Below, piece by piece: positions 34,368 to 45,133 of a stretch of DNA of 64,000 nt. Each line of letters begins with the position of its first letter. Position 1 is the stretch's first letter. Where the stretch lies: positions 1-64,000 of the forward strand of contig JBAIAA010000441.1 of assembly GCA_037893245.1 (NCBI GenBank). Direction: 5' to 3'. The notes under the pieces were generated by a model. That model was not told the DNA's origin and ran no database searches. It was given only the letters and a program-made list of their open reading frames with translations. Source of the DNA: Crossaster papposus. Its lineage: Eukaryota > Echinodermata > Asteroidea > Velatida > Solasteridae. Both the position numbers and the translations under genes were made by a program.

Positions 34368-37300
34368 GTTGGAATCGTACATCTGTTGTAAATTTTATTA
34401 TCTTTGACACCAGGTGTCATGTTGATTTTTCCTTGTCATGTTGATTTTTGTTCTTGTCATGATTCATCAATGCCATATCTTCCTCCCTGTTTTCTTAATC
34501 AACAATTTCCTGTTTGCAACTTTAGAGATTTGGGCCTCGAAGGTCGTGACACGTTTGTCTTTTAAAAGGTACCGGTAGTGTACACCATTTAGTTCAACAG
34601 TCTCAATCACACTGAAAAATCACGGCGCCTCAATGGTGTGCTGTGGTTTTCAAGAAAATTCGAATTTTGTTAAAATTTCCGACGATTGCCGGCCGGTAAT
34701 CGTTGGAAAAAGCCTGACTATTTATCAAACACTGCCCTCCATTTATTAAATTTAGTCAGTCCACATTTTATTTGAGATACGGTTAATGGGTGTAAGCCAG
34801 CTAGTCTGGTTTTCTAAACCTGATAATTCCCTGTCGTCTATAAATTGCTGTTTAGTCTGAAGGAAGTCAAGGAACCAGACTAAGATAACGGCATTTTTTT
34901 TTCTTTTTTTTTTTCTAGTATCTATGAACACAAAACTTTAGAACAGGTCAGCGTCACAATTTTTACTACAAAATATGAATCTCTTGACCCATCCATTTTC
35001 GAAAATCATAGCACTGGCAAATGGGCTGTACTACATTTAAGTCTTATTATCCGAACAACAAGTCAGGATTTGCCCCATCATTGAACATAAAGTACCCATT
35101 CGCAAAAGCTTTTAACCAGTGCGCGCCGGGATTATTTTAACATCACCGAGCGGAGGCGCGGGAATGTTTTTATCGAAACGAACGGCGGGTTCAGGTCGAT
35201 GGTACGGGGAAGCACACCCACGCATTTCCGGCCTTGCTCACTGCTGACAGACATTTCCGACCTTGCTCATGGCGTGTGTTTATGCATCATCCGTTTTGAA
35301 TCTGGGGAAAACTTTGCGCGTATATATACGTCCTCCGGTCCAAACTGGCTAATGGGTACTTACTAAACCTGACCAAGCTACCGGTAAATGCAACAGAATG
35401 CACTTATGGTAAAAAGTTGTTGCAAGTTGTTACATTTCTTCTGGTTTGATGCGTTTTGTTGCACCCAGCAGGCTTGCTGGTCGGTATACCAGCATATATA
35501 ACCCTAGACAATGCAACAGAATCCTCAGAAAAATGCCTGGAGCATTTTGGAGGATTGAGCAGGGTTAGTGTTAAACCCTCACTACATGTGTTTCTGTTTG
35601 TTGTGACTCAGGGGTCCTCCAACGGACCTTCAGCCAACAACAATTGGCAGATGACGAGGGCGCCTCGCGTCTACGAAGAAATCACCGACGAGACTAGGCC
35701 CAGGCCGCCCAACACGTTGTTGGCTGCTGCAAATGCACACGAAGGTCGGACTCACCTTTCTTTTTTCTTCTATAGTTGAGTCGTTTGCTTGCAGTGACTT
35801 CAGTCGAGTCGAGTCGAGTCGAGTCGAGTCGAGTCGAGTCGAGTCGAGTCGAGTCGAGTCGAGTCGAGTCGAGTCGAGTCGAGTCGAGTCGAGTCGAGTC
35901 GAGTCGAGTCGAGTCGAGTCGAGTCGAGTCGAGTCGAGTCGAGTCAGTTACATGTGAAGACTTGCGTTGCAGTCAATTCAAGTAGAGTCGCCCATTAAGA
36001 GACGAGTTGCCAAAAACTCGAGTCAGATTCAAGTCATTGACTAGATTGACTCGGTAGGATAGGATACACCATTTGCAGATATCAAAAATATTTACTACTG
36101 AATTATTAAGAAAAAAATTATTCCAAAAAATATCGAACGGACGACGATCGCGAACAAATTAAAAAGATAACATAAGAATAACTGCTCGACGCCGGTTAAA
36201 AACAAACGCTGTTTTTCGTGCTTTTCTCGACATTCATGATGGTAAAACTTTGGACAGGTCCGTTAAACGATATTTACTATAAAATACAACCCCCCAAATC
36301 TACCCATTCATGATAATTCAAGCAACTACCAATGGTGTATCCTACCTTTAACCGAAAACAGTACATTCCTTGATTTCTTGATTTCTTGATTTCTAACCCC
36401 ATACACTGTACTTGTAGACAAATTTTGTCCATTTATGAAAAAATAAGACTGCCATCCTTTCTTGATTGATGCAGAAAATGATGAAGACATTGAACCCTAC
36501 GCCGTCACAGAGAAGCGAGTCAGCCCGGCCGACGTGCCGACGTACACGGTCGTGGACAAGAAGTCCAAAGCCCACTATGCAAAAATTAACAAGGTCGCCA
36601 AGAACCCGGACCAAACCAACAACAACGCACGGACAGAAGTCAGGTCGCCAGACCCCAGGTCGACGTCTCCAATGCCGACGGACCTGGCCGACCTGCCGCT
36701 GTATGCCGTGGTGGACAAAAAGGTCAAAGGGTCAAAGGTGAAGGCGGGCGCCACCGAGTTTGAATGGGACGTGTCGACGACAGCTCCGCCTCCGAAGCCC
36801 GCGGAGGATGCGTACCAAGCAGTGGAGGACAACTACCAGACCGTCAGCGACATGCCGGGGAGAAACGGCGACTTCAGCGCCGCGGCCGCCGCGGGCGGTA
36901 TGGTCCACGTCACCGACTGCGAGCCCCCCAACGACATGTGGACCAAGAAGGAACACATGTACATCGACGTGGAGACTAACCAGCCCAGTACGCCGCCGGC
37001 CGTAGGCGAGCGCGGGACCCCCGTGAGCCCGCGGACCAACCACAGCTACGAGTCGGTTGAGGTGGTCCCCAAGATCGTCAGCAAGAAAGAGATGCAGAAA
37101 CTGGCCAAGAAGGAAGCCAAGCAGGCAAAGAGAGAAGCCAAACGGGAGCGGAAACACTCCAAGGGGGCCAAAGGGGGTAAAGAGGACAAGGAGAGCGAGG
37201 AAGGAGGAGGAGGTGGCAAAGGGTCTGCCGGGGATGAAACGATTTGGCAGCGACACGAATCACTAGAAGCCAACGGCGACGGCAACGGCAACGGCAACAG

Positions 37301-37370
37301 CAACAACAACACTGACCCGTTTGACAACTACGAAAACATGGCTTTTCCTCTTCAAGAAACCAGGCTTTAG
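26547..37370 (+). CDS. PAG1: PAG1/Cbp-like transmembrane adaptor protein
   Basis: Exons 26547-26670, 27771-27879, 29954-30020, 30635-31500, 32040-32148, 32862-33062, 35612-35744 and 36475-37370 join in frame to 834 codons plus TAG. The order is an N-terminal hydrophobic signal (WILLVVLVQNG, 10-20), a short ectodomain, one membrane span (about 49-69), juxtamembrane Cys70 and Cys72, an SH3-ligand RRLPELPP, and roughly twenty YxxPhi-type tyrosines (YASV, YSRL, YTQV, YQTI, YEPV, YAKI, YESV). It also has PPVPYKPP, a Lys-rich helix, and a C-terminal TRL. PAG1/Cbp is a raft-bound substrate of Src kinases that recruits Csk through phosphotyrosine and EBP50 through a C-terminal TRL; human PAG1 shares the short ectodomain, juxtamembrane CxxC and final TRL. 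It is about twice human length (432 aa). Orthology is inferred from architecture. Exon 1 and the exon 7 donor are the weakest calls. Confidence 0.65.
26968..27724. mobile_element. GGTAGGATACACC-family MITE with internal repeat insertion
   Basis: The left part (TCTTACTTATTTGAAAGTAA) and right part (CTAAATCCACCCATTCCTGA ... ATACTACCTTT) belong to one MITE. Between them lie several imperfect units containing TTTTGCAGGATTGAGGT (about 27,230-27,600), foreign to the family. It lies in PAG1-like intron 1, ending close to exon 2. Confidence 0.6.
27771..27879 (+). CDS. PAG1: PAG1-like exon 2 (membrane span)
   Basis: Acceptor TCTGTACAG, donor AG|GTGAGT, phase 1 in and 2 out. Encodes TRLTHS, a 21-residue hydrophobic helix, then CACDSKPV. 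The paired cysteines next to the membrane are where PAG1 proteins are palmitoylated. Confidence 0.7.
28010..28195. mobile_element. MITE end fused to SINE fragment
   Basis: GGGGCCAATTTCATAGAGCT (a MITE end shared with 60,581) is followed by AAAGAACCCAGTAACACTTA and GGGGTTTGCCCCGGTGTTCC, which match the body of the SINE at 62,228-62,632. Confidence 0.5.
28480..29060. repeat. Local duplication in PAG1-like intron 2
   Basis: A roughly 75-bp text (CTCTCACACTAGAAAGCATACC ... CTGCACACAGGTTCA) occurs twice, at about 28,494 and 28,572. The remainder is plain intron. Confidence 0.6.
29421..29560 (+). repeat. 10-bp minisatellite GGGTGAGTTG, 14 units
   Basis: Fourteen exact-length units in intron 2 of the PAG1-like gene, preceded by a G run. 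Thirteen contain GTGAGT on the sense strand, a near-consensus 5' splice site. Confidence 0.95.
29954..30020 (+). CDS. PAG1: PAG1-like exon 3 (NAGNAG acceptor)
   Basis: Encodes SDPTERVTVNGEVALADN and VVPP with donor G|GTAAGT. The acceptor is TTTTCAGCAG; using the second AG (start 29957) drops one serine and keeps the frame. Confidence 0.65.
30635..31500 (+). CDS. PAG1: PAG1-like exon 4 (main tyrosine-rich exon)
   Basis: 866 nt, phase 0 in and 2 out, acceptor GATGCACAG, donor AAG|GTTGGT. Encodes the RRLPELPP SH3 ligand, YDVIGE, two YASV, YQRI, YTGV, YSRL and YASL, then a Gly/Met/Ala repeat (GGAM times about five) and PPVPYKPP. GC content and codon use are clearly coding compared with the flanking introns. 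Confidence 0.8.
32040..32148 (+). CDS. PAG1: PAG1-like exon 5
   Basis: Acceptor CAAACTAG, donor CAG|GTATTT. Encodes TSSLGTATSATVNGVAANGD and ends KKREPPYTQ, a YTQV motif completed by exon 6. Confidence 0.65.
32291..32533. mobile_element. TTAA-flanked MITE (piggyBac-like), copy 1
   Basis: Begins TTAACCAGTTCGCGCCGGG and ends CCGGCGCGAACTGGTTAA. The terminal inverted repeats lie inside a TTAA duplication, as for the piggyBac superfamily. The interior has no coding capacity. It sits in PAG1-like intron 5. Confidence 0.7.
32573..32822. mobile_element. GGGGCCAATTTCAT MITE, diverged copy
   Basis: Ends GGGGCTAATTTTCATGGAGC and GCTCCATAAAATTGGCTTCA are inverted repeats. The interior TTGCTTAGTAAAAACAGGGT resembles the copy at 60,581-60,828. 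Its right end is about 40 bp before PAG1-like exon 6. Confidence 0.65.
32862..33062 (+). CDS. PAG1: PAG1-like exon 6
   Basis: 201 nt, phase 0-0, donor CAG|GTTAGC. Encodes VSARESLEVVRARQQAEQSA, a likely helix, then YQTIEEDQNL and the tyrosine motif IYEPV, ending APPPLPGDRQ. Confidence 0.7.
33063..35111. other. PAG1-like intron 6, mostly plain sequence
   Basis: Contains a G run at 33,173 and a T run at about 34,336-34,365. No exon, RNA gene or complete transposon was seen here. The rest of the intron is the MITE at 35,112-35,352. Confidence 0.5.
35112..35352. mobile_element. TTAA-flanked MITE (piggyBac-like), copy 2
   Basis: TTAACCAGTGCGCGCCGGG ... CCAAACTGGCTAA. The right TTAA has mutated to CTAA and the right terminal repeat is diverged, so this is an older insertion. 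Confidence 0.6.
35612..35744 (+). CDS. PAG1: PAG1-like exon 7
   Basis: Acceptor TTGTGACTCAG. Encodes MTRAPRVYEEITDETRPRPP, including the tyrosine motif VYEEI. The donor AAG|GTCGGA is poor but is the only GT that keeps phase 1 into exon 8. A GTCGA pentanucleotide array begins about 60 bp downstream. Confidence 0.6.
35801..35945 (+). repeat. (GTCGA)n pentanucleotide array, about 28 units
   Basis: Perfect GTCGA/GAGTC repeats in PAG1-like intron 7. Because the period is five, forward frames read as SRVES repeats without stops; these are not proteins. Confidence 0.95.
36053..36351. mobile_element. GGTAGGATACACC-family MITE in PAG1-like intron 7
   Basis: Ends GGATAGGATACACCATTTGC and CAATGGTGTATCCTACCTTT are inverted repeats. 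The interior matches the 52,388 copy but is shorter, because a left-interior block is missing. Confidence 0.75.
36475..37370 (+). CDS. PAG1: PAG1-like exon 8 (C terminus, TRL PDZ ligand)
   Basis: Acceptor TTGATTGATGCAG, phase 1 in. Encodes tyrosine motifs YAVT, YTVV, YAKI, YAVV, YQAV, YQTV, YIDV, YESV and YENM, a strongly basic helix (KKEMQKLAKKEAKQAKREAK), a Gly/Glu tract and the end FPLQETRL followed by TAG. The ending fits a class I PDZ ligand (T-x-L), as in human PAG1. Confidence 0.8.
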
Positions 37371-38360
37371 TAGTTCTTTTTTCAGGCACGAACCTCAGTT
37401 TTATCACCTTTGTCTCTGTCGTTTGTCCTCCTTAAGATTGACGTACACCAAACACGTTAATAAGTTTCCGCTTTAGAGAATTTTTTTTGTCCAATCGAGG
37501 CCCTGAGTACATGGCATTACGGTGCTTGACCCTAATGTGACGTCTGTCTTAATTTGTTCCCAGAGTAATTATTTTTTACATCTCTTGTCTTGTAATGTCT
37601 TGCCAAATTCTATAAAATTGTTGACAACATCTGTGTCGTCCCGTTTGTCAATAGATAAATGTTCTGTGTTTGAAAGTACATGTCCTTTATTAATTTTTTA
37701 TATTTTTTTTAAAAAAAAATCCACGGAAGGTTTTATTGTTTTGTAAAAACTTTTGTGGAATCAGCTTGTTGAGTTTTCTATATTTGAGAGCTATGATAAG
37801 TCGGCATCATTTTACAATTTTTTTAATGTGACAAAAACTTCAGAAGTTTTATTATTTTTAAAATATTTTTGCCATGTGAAGTATTTTTTTGGAAGAACTT
37901 CTCTAAAGAACTTTTCTGAAGAAACACTCATGAAATTGGCTGTAGCTTTCATGTAGATGCAAGATTTATGGGTTTGTTTTTTTAAATAAAACTGTCGACC
38001 AATAGACAAGTTCAATAAGTCAAAGGTCAGCTGTACCAAATTCTGCCTCGTATCGGCCAATCACATTGTCTTGGTACAGTTGACCTTTGACATTTTCTTT
38101 CTATTTCATTGCGGGAGATCAATTATCAAACTCCGTTATACAACAGTGTGTGGATTTATTACCAATACATGTACATGTATTTGGTAATGTACATGTGTAC
38201 ATGCAGGGAATTTATGAAATCGTGGCTTGGCTTTAGAGACTTCAAATCCTGTTTACAATGATTTGCATAGATTCTTATTAATTTTGGTGCAGGAGCTAAA
38301 GGCAATGCTGGAGACAGTGTCGGGATTTCGTAAAAACCTCTGGTGTAACAAAATAGGCAT
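37371..38360. other. 3' untranslated and flanking region of PAG1-like gene
   Basis: AT-rich, with a polyadenylation candidate at 37,985. A short inverted motif, TTGACTTATTGAACTTG-like against CAAAGGTCAGCTGTACCAA/TTGGTACAGTTGACCTTTG, lies near 38,020-38,090. No exon was seen. Confidence 0.4.
37985..37990 (+). promoter_or_regulatory. Candidate polyadenylation signal of PAG1-like gene
   Basis: First canonical AATAAA found in the 3' flank, 615 nt after the stop codon, in T-rich sequence. Others occur further downstream. Confidence 0.35.
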
Positions 38361-38690
38361 TATGCTGCGTTCCAATCGCGTTGTGTTTATCGTGTTCACC
38401 GTGAATTTCTCCATGTTCACGAGTAGGTTGCATTCCAATTGCTACTCACCAAGATGCACGCGCACAGTCGAGTTAGTCGTGCGGTAAGGACATTCTTCGC
38501 GCAAGAACTCGCGCAAGATAGGTGAACCAACACGCATGCGCGAATATTTAATTCGTTGTGAAGTCGTGAACATGGAACAAAAAAATTCCAACTCGAGTTC
38601 ACCATTGGTGAACACGAGTTACCAGGCAATTAGAACGCCATTATACGACTCGTGAACACGATAAACACAACGCGATTGGAACGCAGCATA
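38361..38690. mobile_element. TGCTGCGTTCCAATCGCG foldback MITE, copy 1
   Basis: Ends TATGCTGCGTTCCAATCGCG and CGCGATTGGAACGCAGCATA are perfect inverted repeats, followed inward by TTTATCGTGTTCAC and GTGAACACGATAAA. A second, larger copy is at 57,050-57,724. Confidence 0.8.
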
Positions 38691-39174
38691 ATCCTTTAGA
38701 AAATGAGGGTGCTATAATGACGCATTGTAGGAATATAAGCAGACTCGAATAGATTGTTGTAAATTTCAATCTTTGGTTTTAAGATTGAAATATCAATAAA
38801 TTGATATTTTTTTTTTAGTGGTAATATACCCAGAAAATTGTGGCGTTACTTTACTCGTTCACAAAAAAAATAGTGGTTAATCTAATGATTTGTTGACCAG
38901 TTATAGAAATAGAACTTCATTTTGTTATAACTATGGTTTATGTATATATGGGTTGAAGCATGTCAAAATGTTAAATAACAAAATTACATCCAATGCGAAT
39001 GTGCGGTAGACTTAACGTCCCTGTCAACTTACCGCGACGGTGATGTAAAACTACCAGCCCGAAAGTGGTTGTGAAAAAAAGTTATCGGCGCCAGCAATGT
39101 GGGGCAATAAACATTCTGTCCCGGTGGGAACGCGCGGTAGAATTACGCAAAAGCATGTCGCGCTAAGGTTGTGT

Positions 39175-39407
39175 AAAGCCGCGTTTGCATTGGACTTTTT
39201 TTGGTAAAACCTACGGAGACTGTTGTCAACTTTAACCAAATTAAATCCAATGCGGACAGACGGTAACATTGTCAAATTGTCCATTTTACCCTCCGTAACA
39301 GTAAGATCTACAGGCCCAAGCTTCTAGCGGAGGATTTAACACCGTTAACTTTGACAATCACGTACCGTAACATTTGACAATATTAAGTCCAATGCGAACG
39401 CGGCTTT
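39175..39407. mobile_element. AAAGCCGCGTTTGCATTGGACTT MITE
   Basis: Left end AAAGCCGCGTTTGCATTGGA and right end TCCAATGCGAACGCGGCTTT are near-perfect inverted repeats. Related ends (TGTTCGCACTGGACTTT) flank 51,471-51,983. Confidence 0.75.
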
Positions 39408-39830
39408 AGACCGCAGAAAGTAAAAGTAAAATGAGAACACGGCTAAAGACTTATTTCAGGAAATTTTCTGTCAAATCATGAAGTACAATTTGTACCAGGA
39501 TATGTGGTTGTACATTGTTTTTTTCTAGGACACCCTGTATGCATGTATTTGTGTACATGTTTATTTTTTAAGTTCACTTTTGTTAATTTTTTAAAATCTA
39601 AAACAGGTAAAACAAACCAAATACTCAGAATTTAATATTAGTTGTGTTTTAATAAATATATTTAATCTGCCCAATGTACAAAGAAAAAAAGTATATATTT
39701 TATGACAATTTTTAAGCTTGTATACTTGCACTATGGGAATTGACTTTAATACGTGTAGTTTGGATCCACATTTTCTTTAAAAAAATGATTTTGTATTCGA
39801 AAAGTTCAAGAAACCAACATTTTCAACAAG

Positions 39831-40350
39831 TAGGGCTGTTTCATATATTTGATTTTTCGAATATTCGAAAAAAATTCGAATATTCGAAAATTTGAATATT
39901 CGAATATTAATCAAATACTTGAATAGCATTTTGCTGTTTCGAATATTCATTTATTCCTTTGTTATACCGTGACAAAGATGCCCTGGGCTGGTACTACACA
40001 TTAAATAATACTTAGTGCTTTTAGAGGAAAGGTATTTTGTCGCAGAATTTGACAAATCCCGGGCTCGGACGGCGCCGGGACCTCCACGCCAGGGCTGCAA
40101 GAAACCAGAGAATCAAAACTCTACTAGAAATGTGTTTGTGGACAAACACAGAGCTGTTTCGAGTGTCTAACATTACTTTCTATATTCAATAATCATGTAC
40201 CCGAAATTTACACAGATCAGCAGGTACAAGCAACAATATTCACCCACAAACAAATATTAATATCATCGCCATTTAGTAACATCGTATATTTGGTCATAAC
40301 GCAGTTTCTAATATCGAATACTTAATTATTCGAGAAAAAAACCAGCCCTA
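39831..40350. mobile_element. TAGGGCTGTTT element with TTCGAATATTCGAA interior
   Basis: Left end TAGGGCTGTTTC and right end AAACCAGCCCTA are inverted repeats, with repeated TTCGAATATTCGAA near the left end and TCGAATACTTAATTATTCGA near the right. This is the usual appearance of non-autonomous hAT-type elements. No transposase. Confidence 0.5.
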
Positions 40351-40519
40351 TTAAACAAGTCATTTTTATGTGGAATCCATGCTTCATGTAAAATGTATTT
40401 TACAACAGTTTCAGTTTTACACTGTAATCTGTAAAGTTTACTGTGTTCACACTGGTGTCTTAATTACACCAATTGTTCGTTAATCGGGTACCATGGTTAC
40501 CATACATACATCCATACAT

Positions 40520-40830
40520 CAGGGTTGTAGTCGAGTCCCTGCAAGTCCGTTCACAAGTTCTTTCGTGAAACCAGTCACAAGTCCCTTCATAAGGGCAGTC
40601 ACAAGTAACTGGATGAACAATGACAAAAGAATGCTTTTGTCAAAGCTGATTTGAATAGCTTGTGATTTGAATTGGAACTGAAGGACTTGTGATGGACTTG
40701 CAGGGACTTGCAGGGACTTGCAGGGACTTGCAGGGACTTGCAGGGACTTGCAGGGACTTGCAGGGACTTGCAGGGACTTGCAGGGACTTGCAGGGACTTG
40801 TGATAGACTCGACTTCATCCCTGCCATAAA
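40520..40830. repeat. 10-bp minisatellite GGACTTGCAG with inverted flank
   Basis: About eleven GGACTTGCAG units at 40,694-40,800. The left flank (40,520-40,605) carries diverged reverse-complement text (GAGTCCCTGCAAGTCC, CCAGTCACAAGTCC), so the block can fold back on itself. Confidence 0.85.
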
Positions 40831-41746
40831 TGCACATCCCTACAAGGTGTACAGCCATTGGGGGAAACAAAATTGTACTCCTATAAAACAAATGCCTTTT
40901 AGGCATCGGATCAATATAAATTGAAGGGATTGTATACCATTTTGTCAGTTTTTTTGTTTTTGTTTTGATACAGCAAAAGTTCTTAAAATCTAAAGAATGG
41001 TGCTTAACAACTAATTGTGCTTGACAAAGATTTAGCTCGGTAAATGCTGTAAAACTAGTAAAAATGGTTGAACACGATTGGTTTCCACTGTTGATAGATC
41101 CCTACTGGAGAGTGGCTTATTTTTGTTGATAAATATATTTTGTGGTTTATTTGTCTAAATATAATTTGCCACATCTCCAGATGCGAGAGCAACGTAACCA
41201 AATGAGACAAAAGTTACCATCGCGCAGTAATAGGAAAGTAGACTTGTAACCCCAGCAAGTTATTCCTCAGTTTGATAGAGCAGGAGACATTTAGACGCGA
41301 GCAGACATTTGCATTGTTGAAGTGTCATAGTTATTTTGTAGGTTTTTGTGTACATATTTCAACTTTGTAAATAATTATATCATTGTTATGCGTAATTACT
41401 TCAACCATTTTCCCACAGAAATTGTGTAATAAGTTTACATTATATTTTTTTTTATTGCGAAATTAATTATTAGATGTGTGTATCTGTATTGTAATTTTAA
41501 TTTTTTTTAAAATAATTGCTGCATGGTTAAATGGAAGATTTGAATATAAAAGGGATTTTTTTCTTTCATAAATGTTATGTTCATAGGTATTGCTGTATTA
41601 ATTGTTGTCAACAACCAAAATTTGCTTTCAACTTTGACCTTGTAAATTCTTTGTGCTTTGACGTATACTGTATATTTGCAATGTTAGGAATTTTCCATTA
41701 AGACCAATATTTATAGTTTAGGCAGAAGATTAGCAGAGTATATTTG

Positions 41747-42167
41747 TGATCTGTTCCAACGAAACCCGGACAAAGTCACACAATATGTTTTTATTACAAT
41801 GTACTCGTGAAGTCATTTCGGGGTGGATTTTACTATTTTTAGGTTTTAAGTTTTTCTGAATCACAAACTATTAATCTACAATCTCCCCAAATTTGGGCAT
41901 AATCCGTCACCCAGAAGTGTTTTTTTGTTGATTTTGTGAAACTATTGTGTATAGAAATAATACTGTTTTCTGAATTTCAAAGCTGTTTATCTCATAATTA
42001 GGTTGTCTGGGTTTTATCACTAAATCCTTCCTCCAGGGGAGATAAAGTAAGGGTACATGTAAATTATACATCATTTTAAAGCTGAGAACCTAGAGAATTT
42101 GATAAAAGCAAAATCTAAACAAAAACTAAAATTGTCAACTTTGTCTGGGTTTTGTTGGAGCAGGTCA
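41747..42167. mobile_element. TGAYCTGTTCCAACRAAACC MITE, copy 1
   Basis: Starts TGATCTGTTCCAACGAAACC and ends GGTTTTGTTGGAGCAGGTCA, flanked by TATTTG and TATTTA, a likely 6-bp target duplication. Interior motifs (AAGCTGTTTATCTCATAATT, GGTTGTCTGGGTTTTATCAC) match the copy nested at 47,707-48,127. Confidence 0.75.
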
Positions 42168-45133
42168 TATTTAGTCTCATTAAAATTGTTAAAAGTGTGA
42201 CCTGTCAAAATGAGCATGAAATTATCCTCCCGCCACTTTTGGGTTGTGTACAATTAAGTCTTTCGAAGTGGAGAGTATTTTCTGACAATTTGAAATGTTA
42301 TTCTGTCCTAGATTCATGTTATTTAAAACATGTTTGCAATGACTGCATGACATTCGTTGAGATAATATATGGTTGGAAAACAAAAGTGGCATCAGAATGC
42401 ACCACATTCTTTCCAGAAATGTTGCGGTAAAGTTGGGCAAGGTCCAAATATGAAGGGTGGTCGATTGTGTTTTTGTGAGCCTTGTTCCGCAACTGGATAG
42501 CGCCTTCTTTTGAGTTTTTTTCCTGAGAGAGAGGCAGGCAAATAATCTGTTATTTCACAAATGTTGACGTTTCCAATTTTTGGGTGTGTTCATTTTAATT
42601 GTGGTTGGTTTATGCATCAAAAGACCTATTTTGAATGTTATAGAAAACAAATTATAGACAATTGTTGCTATATGCCCTTAGAAAACTCTTAAGATCCCAA
42701 TTAAAGAGGGGAAAAAAGGAATAAATAAATAATTAATGACATTCAGGGTGTCCCTCAAAATGGTGCAAGTGGAACATTTTTAATCATAAAGTTATGAGAA
42801 TGCTTTCAAAAGGCTACGCGTCTTGCAAAGACTACTAATTTGGCTTTCTATTTGATAGCTCAATTGATCTTAAGATTGAATAGGTTCAGGTATTTGACAA
42901 AGATGTTTCAAAGAAAGTGTTCATTAGGCCTACATTTTCTACATAATCGCCCAATAAAAATGCTGGTAAGTGGTATCGTTTGGCGTTTTAATGCATTCTT
43001 TCTCTAGTGCTACACCTGCACTCGATTTTGAGTGCTGTTGTTCAAACATATTTTTGAATAAACAAAAGCAAATAGGTAAAAAACAAATCTGCAATTGAAA
43101 GCTAATTTAGTTATCTTGAAACTCATACAAACATCAACAGCAAATGCTGATATATTTAAAGAGAAAATTATACGTTCCACTTGCACCATTGTTTTTGAGA
43201 AATACGTAAAGTCGGAAATATTAGAAAAATATTGCATTGGCGTGAATTGTCCATTTTGCCTGTCACTGGTCTTAAAATACCACCAGAGGGCGCTCTGATA
43301 AATAACTTGCATAATATTGATTAATTGGTGCTACCAGAGACATGTTTAGTGTACTGTGTATGATGCAGACAACTTTCTTTCTTTTTTGAAAGGGGGGGGG
43401 GGGTAGTAAAATCCGATTTTTTATATCTTAAAGGATTTCTCAACATGAGAGATACACATAAAATTTATGTTACAATTTGCAAGATGATCGGAATAAAGCA
43501 GTTTGAAATTAAAGTCGGTTTTTTGCACCCCCTTTTTTTTGTTTAGAGGATACAATATTTTATACTTGGATATTATACAGCTCAGTTAGTTACAACAATA
43601 ATAAATTCTGTAAAATAAATCACAGCCTGGATTTGTTGTGAGTGGTTAGTACGTCCGTTATTTTTTGACATGCCCCTGGCCTGTTTCCTATATAAAGCAA
43701 GATATATGGCAGGGGACAACACCGGCACCCCCTACCCCCTAGTACCCCCTACCCCCCACCCCCTACCCAACCCCCTGACCCCACCTCGACCCCCACCCAG
43801 ACCTTCACCCCACCTCTACCCCACCCCCTATTTTGTGTTGTGTTCCCGGAATCTTAGGAAGTCCGTTCAGATGGGGGATGTGTTATGTAACAATCGTCTG
43901 GTGTTTAGGCTAGCTATATGTTGGGTCCGCTCTGCCCTAAAATCGTTCGGTGAGGGTTAGCTACACAAATACAGCTGTAATTAGCTCTCTTTTGTCTACA
44001 GCGACAAGATAAAGACAAAAGACAAGAAGGGAGCTAATTACATCCCTATTTGTGGGGCTGGGTATGGGTACACATTACTTAAATTTCCAGGATTTCCGAC
44101 CTGAAAAGTTGTGCAAGATAATAAATGTTAAAACTTCTTTTGTTTAGGTGGTAATTTTCATCTGGACCATTTTTGTTGACTACTTGGGTGGTGATGTTGT
44201 TATGCCAAATAAACCCCCTGTGATGTTTTGTAAACAAATAATACAATACTAAATTTGGGCGAATTCCCTACCACTACCAGCCAATTGTTTTTGTTACCGC
44301 CACGCCCCCTTTTCTTTTAGATCTAAACGGGTGCCCCACTTTCGGCCAACGCCCATGTGCACAACACATGCTTCGTCTAGGTTTCCGACCTCAATCTTCG
44401 CATGTGAATTCATAAAAAGTAAACATTGCTTGCAGGAACTTGAGCACAAACGGAATGATTTTCAGTGAAGGTTTTTATGCGCCAGCTGTTGAGCGAACGA
44501 CTAATGATTTGTTTACAATTAAACAGACACGTGTGCCTTTGGCAGTGGTCAGAATGATGCACACTATCGATCCGAAATAATGGAGATCAGATTTTCTGTG
44601 GGTGTGCAAAAGCAAGCAGACGGTAGCGAGAGTTCAAGTTCATCAGTTTCCAAATTCAAGTCCCATCCGCACCGCCACCGCGTCGCAGTGCCAATGGATT
44701 AATGCTGCACAGCGCATCGTCATCATTTACATTTGAAGTTTAATGCTGACATTACAATTGTTGCTGTTTAAGTACATGATTAGGTAGCTTTTTGTGCAAC
44801 AGATAACTTCTCATTTTTGGTGTAGACTCCAGCAGACTCGATCCATAGTCCATTGTTCATCACAGAGTAAGCAGGTAAATAGACAATTTATTTTAAACTG
44901 ATTCTTTTTTATTTAATATTAAATAAAGTAGCCTAAAATTATTGAACAAAAATTATATTAATTTTTTTGGGGGAACAAACTTGTTTTAGAAATGCTAAAA
45001 AATTAGTGTGTTCGTACATGTTTTGTGTTCAGAAGTGTAATTCACTTGAATTGGAATAATTGTATTGAAGTTGCTAGACTAATATTTAGCCATCCGGCTA
45101 GTGCCCTTTCATTATATAATATATTAAATTACC
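42168..45133. other. Intergenic region between PAG1-like and JmjC genes
   Basis: No exon was recognised. It holds an inverted pair around TGGTGCAAGTGGAAC (42,760) and GTTCCACTTGCACCA (43,174), a C-rich ACCCCCT-type tract at 43,728-43,830, and a short foldback near 43,960-44,050 (GTAATTAGCTC / GAGCTAATTAC). Confidence 0.5.

Noticed and set aside
35733-35985. ORFs reading SRVES repeats
   Set aside because: Artefact of the (GTCGA)n array inside an intron; two overlapping frames give the same peptide.
36732-37407. Long minus-strand ORFs opposite PAG1-like exon 8
   Set aside because: Shadow frames of GC-rich coding sequence; the plus-strand frame has domain and motif support.
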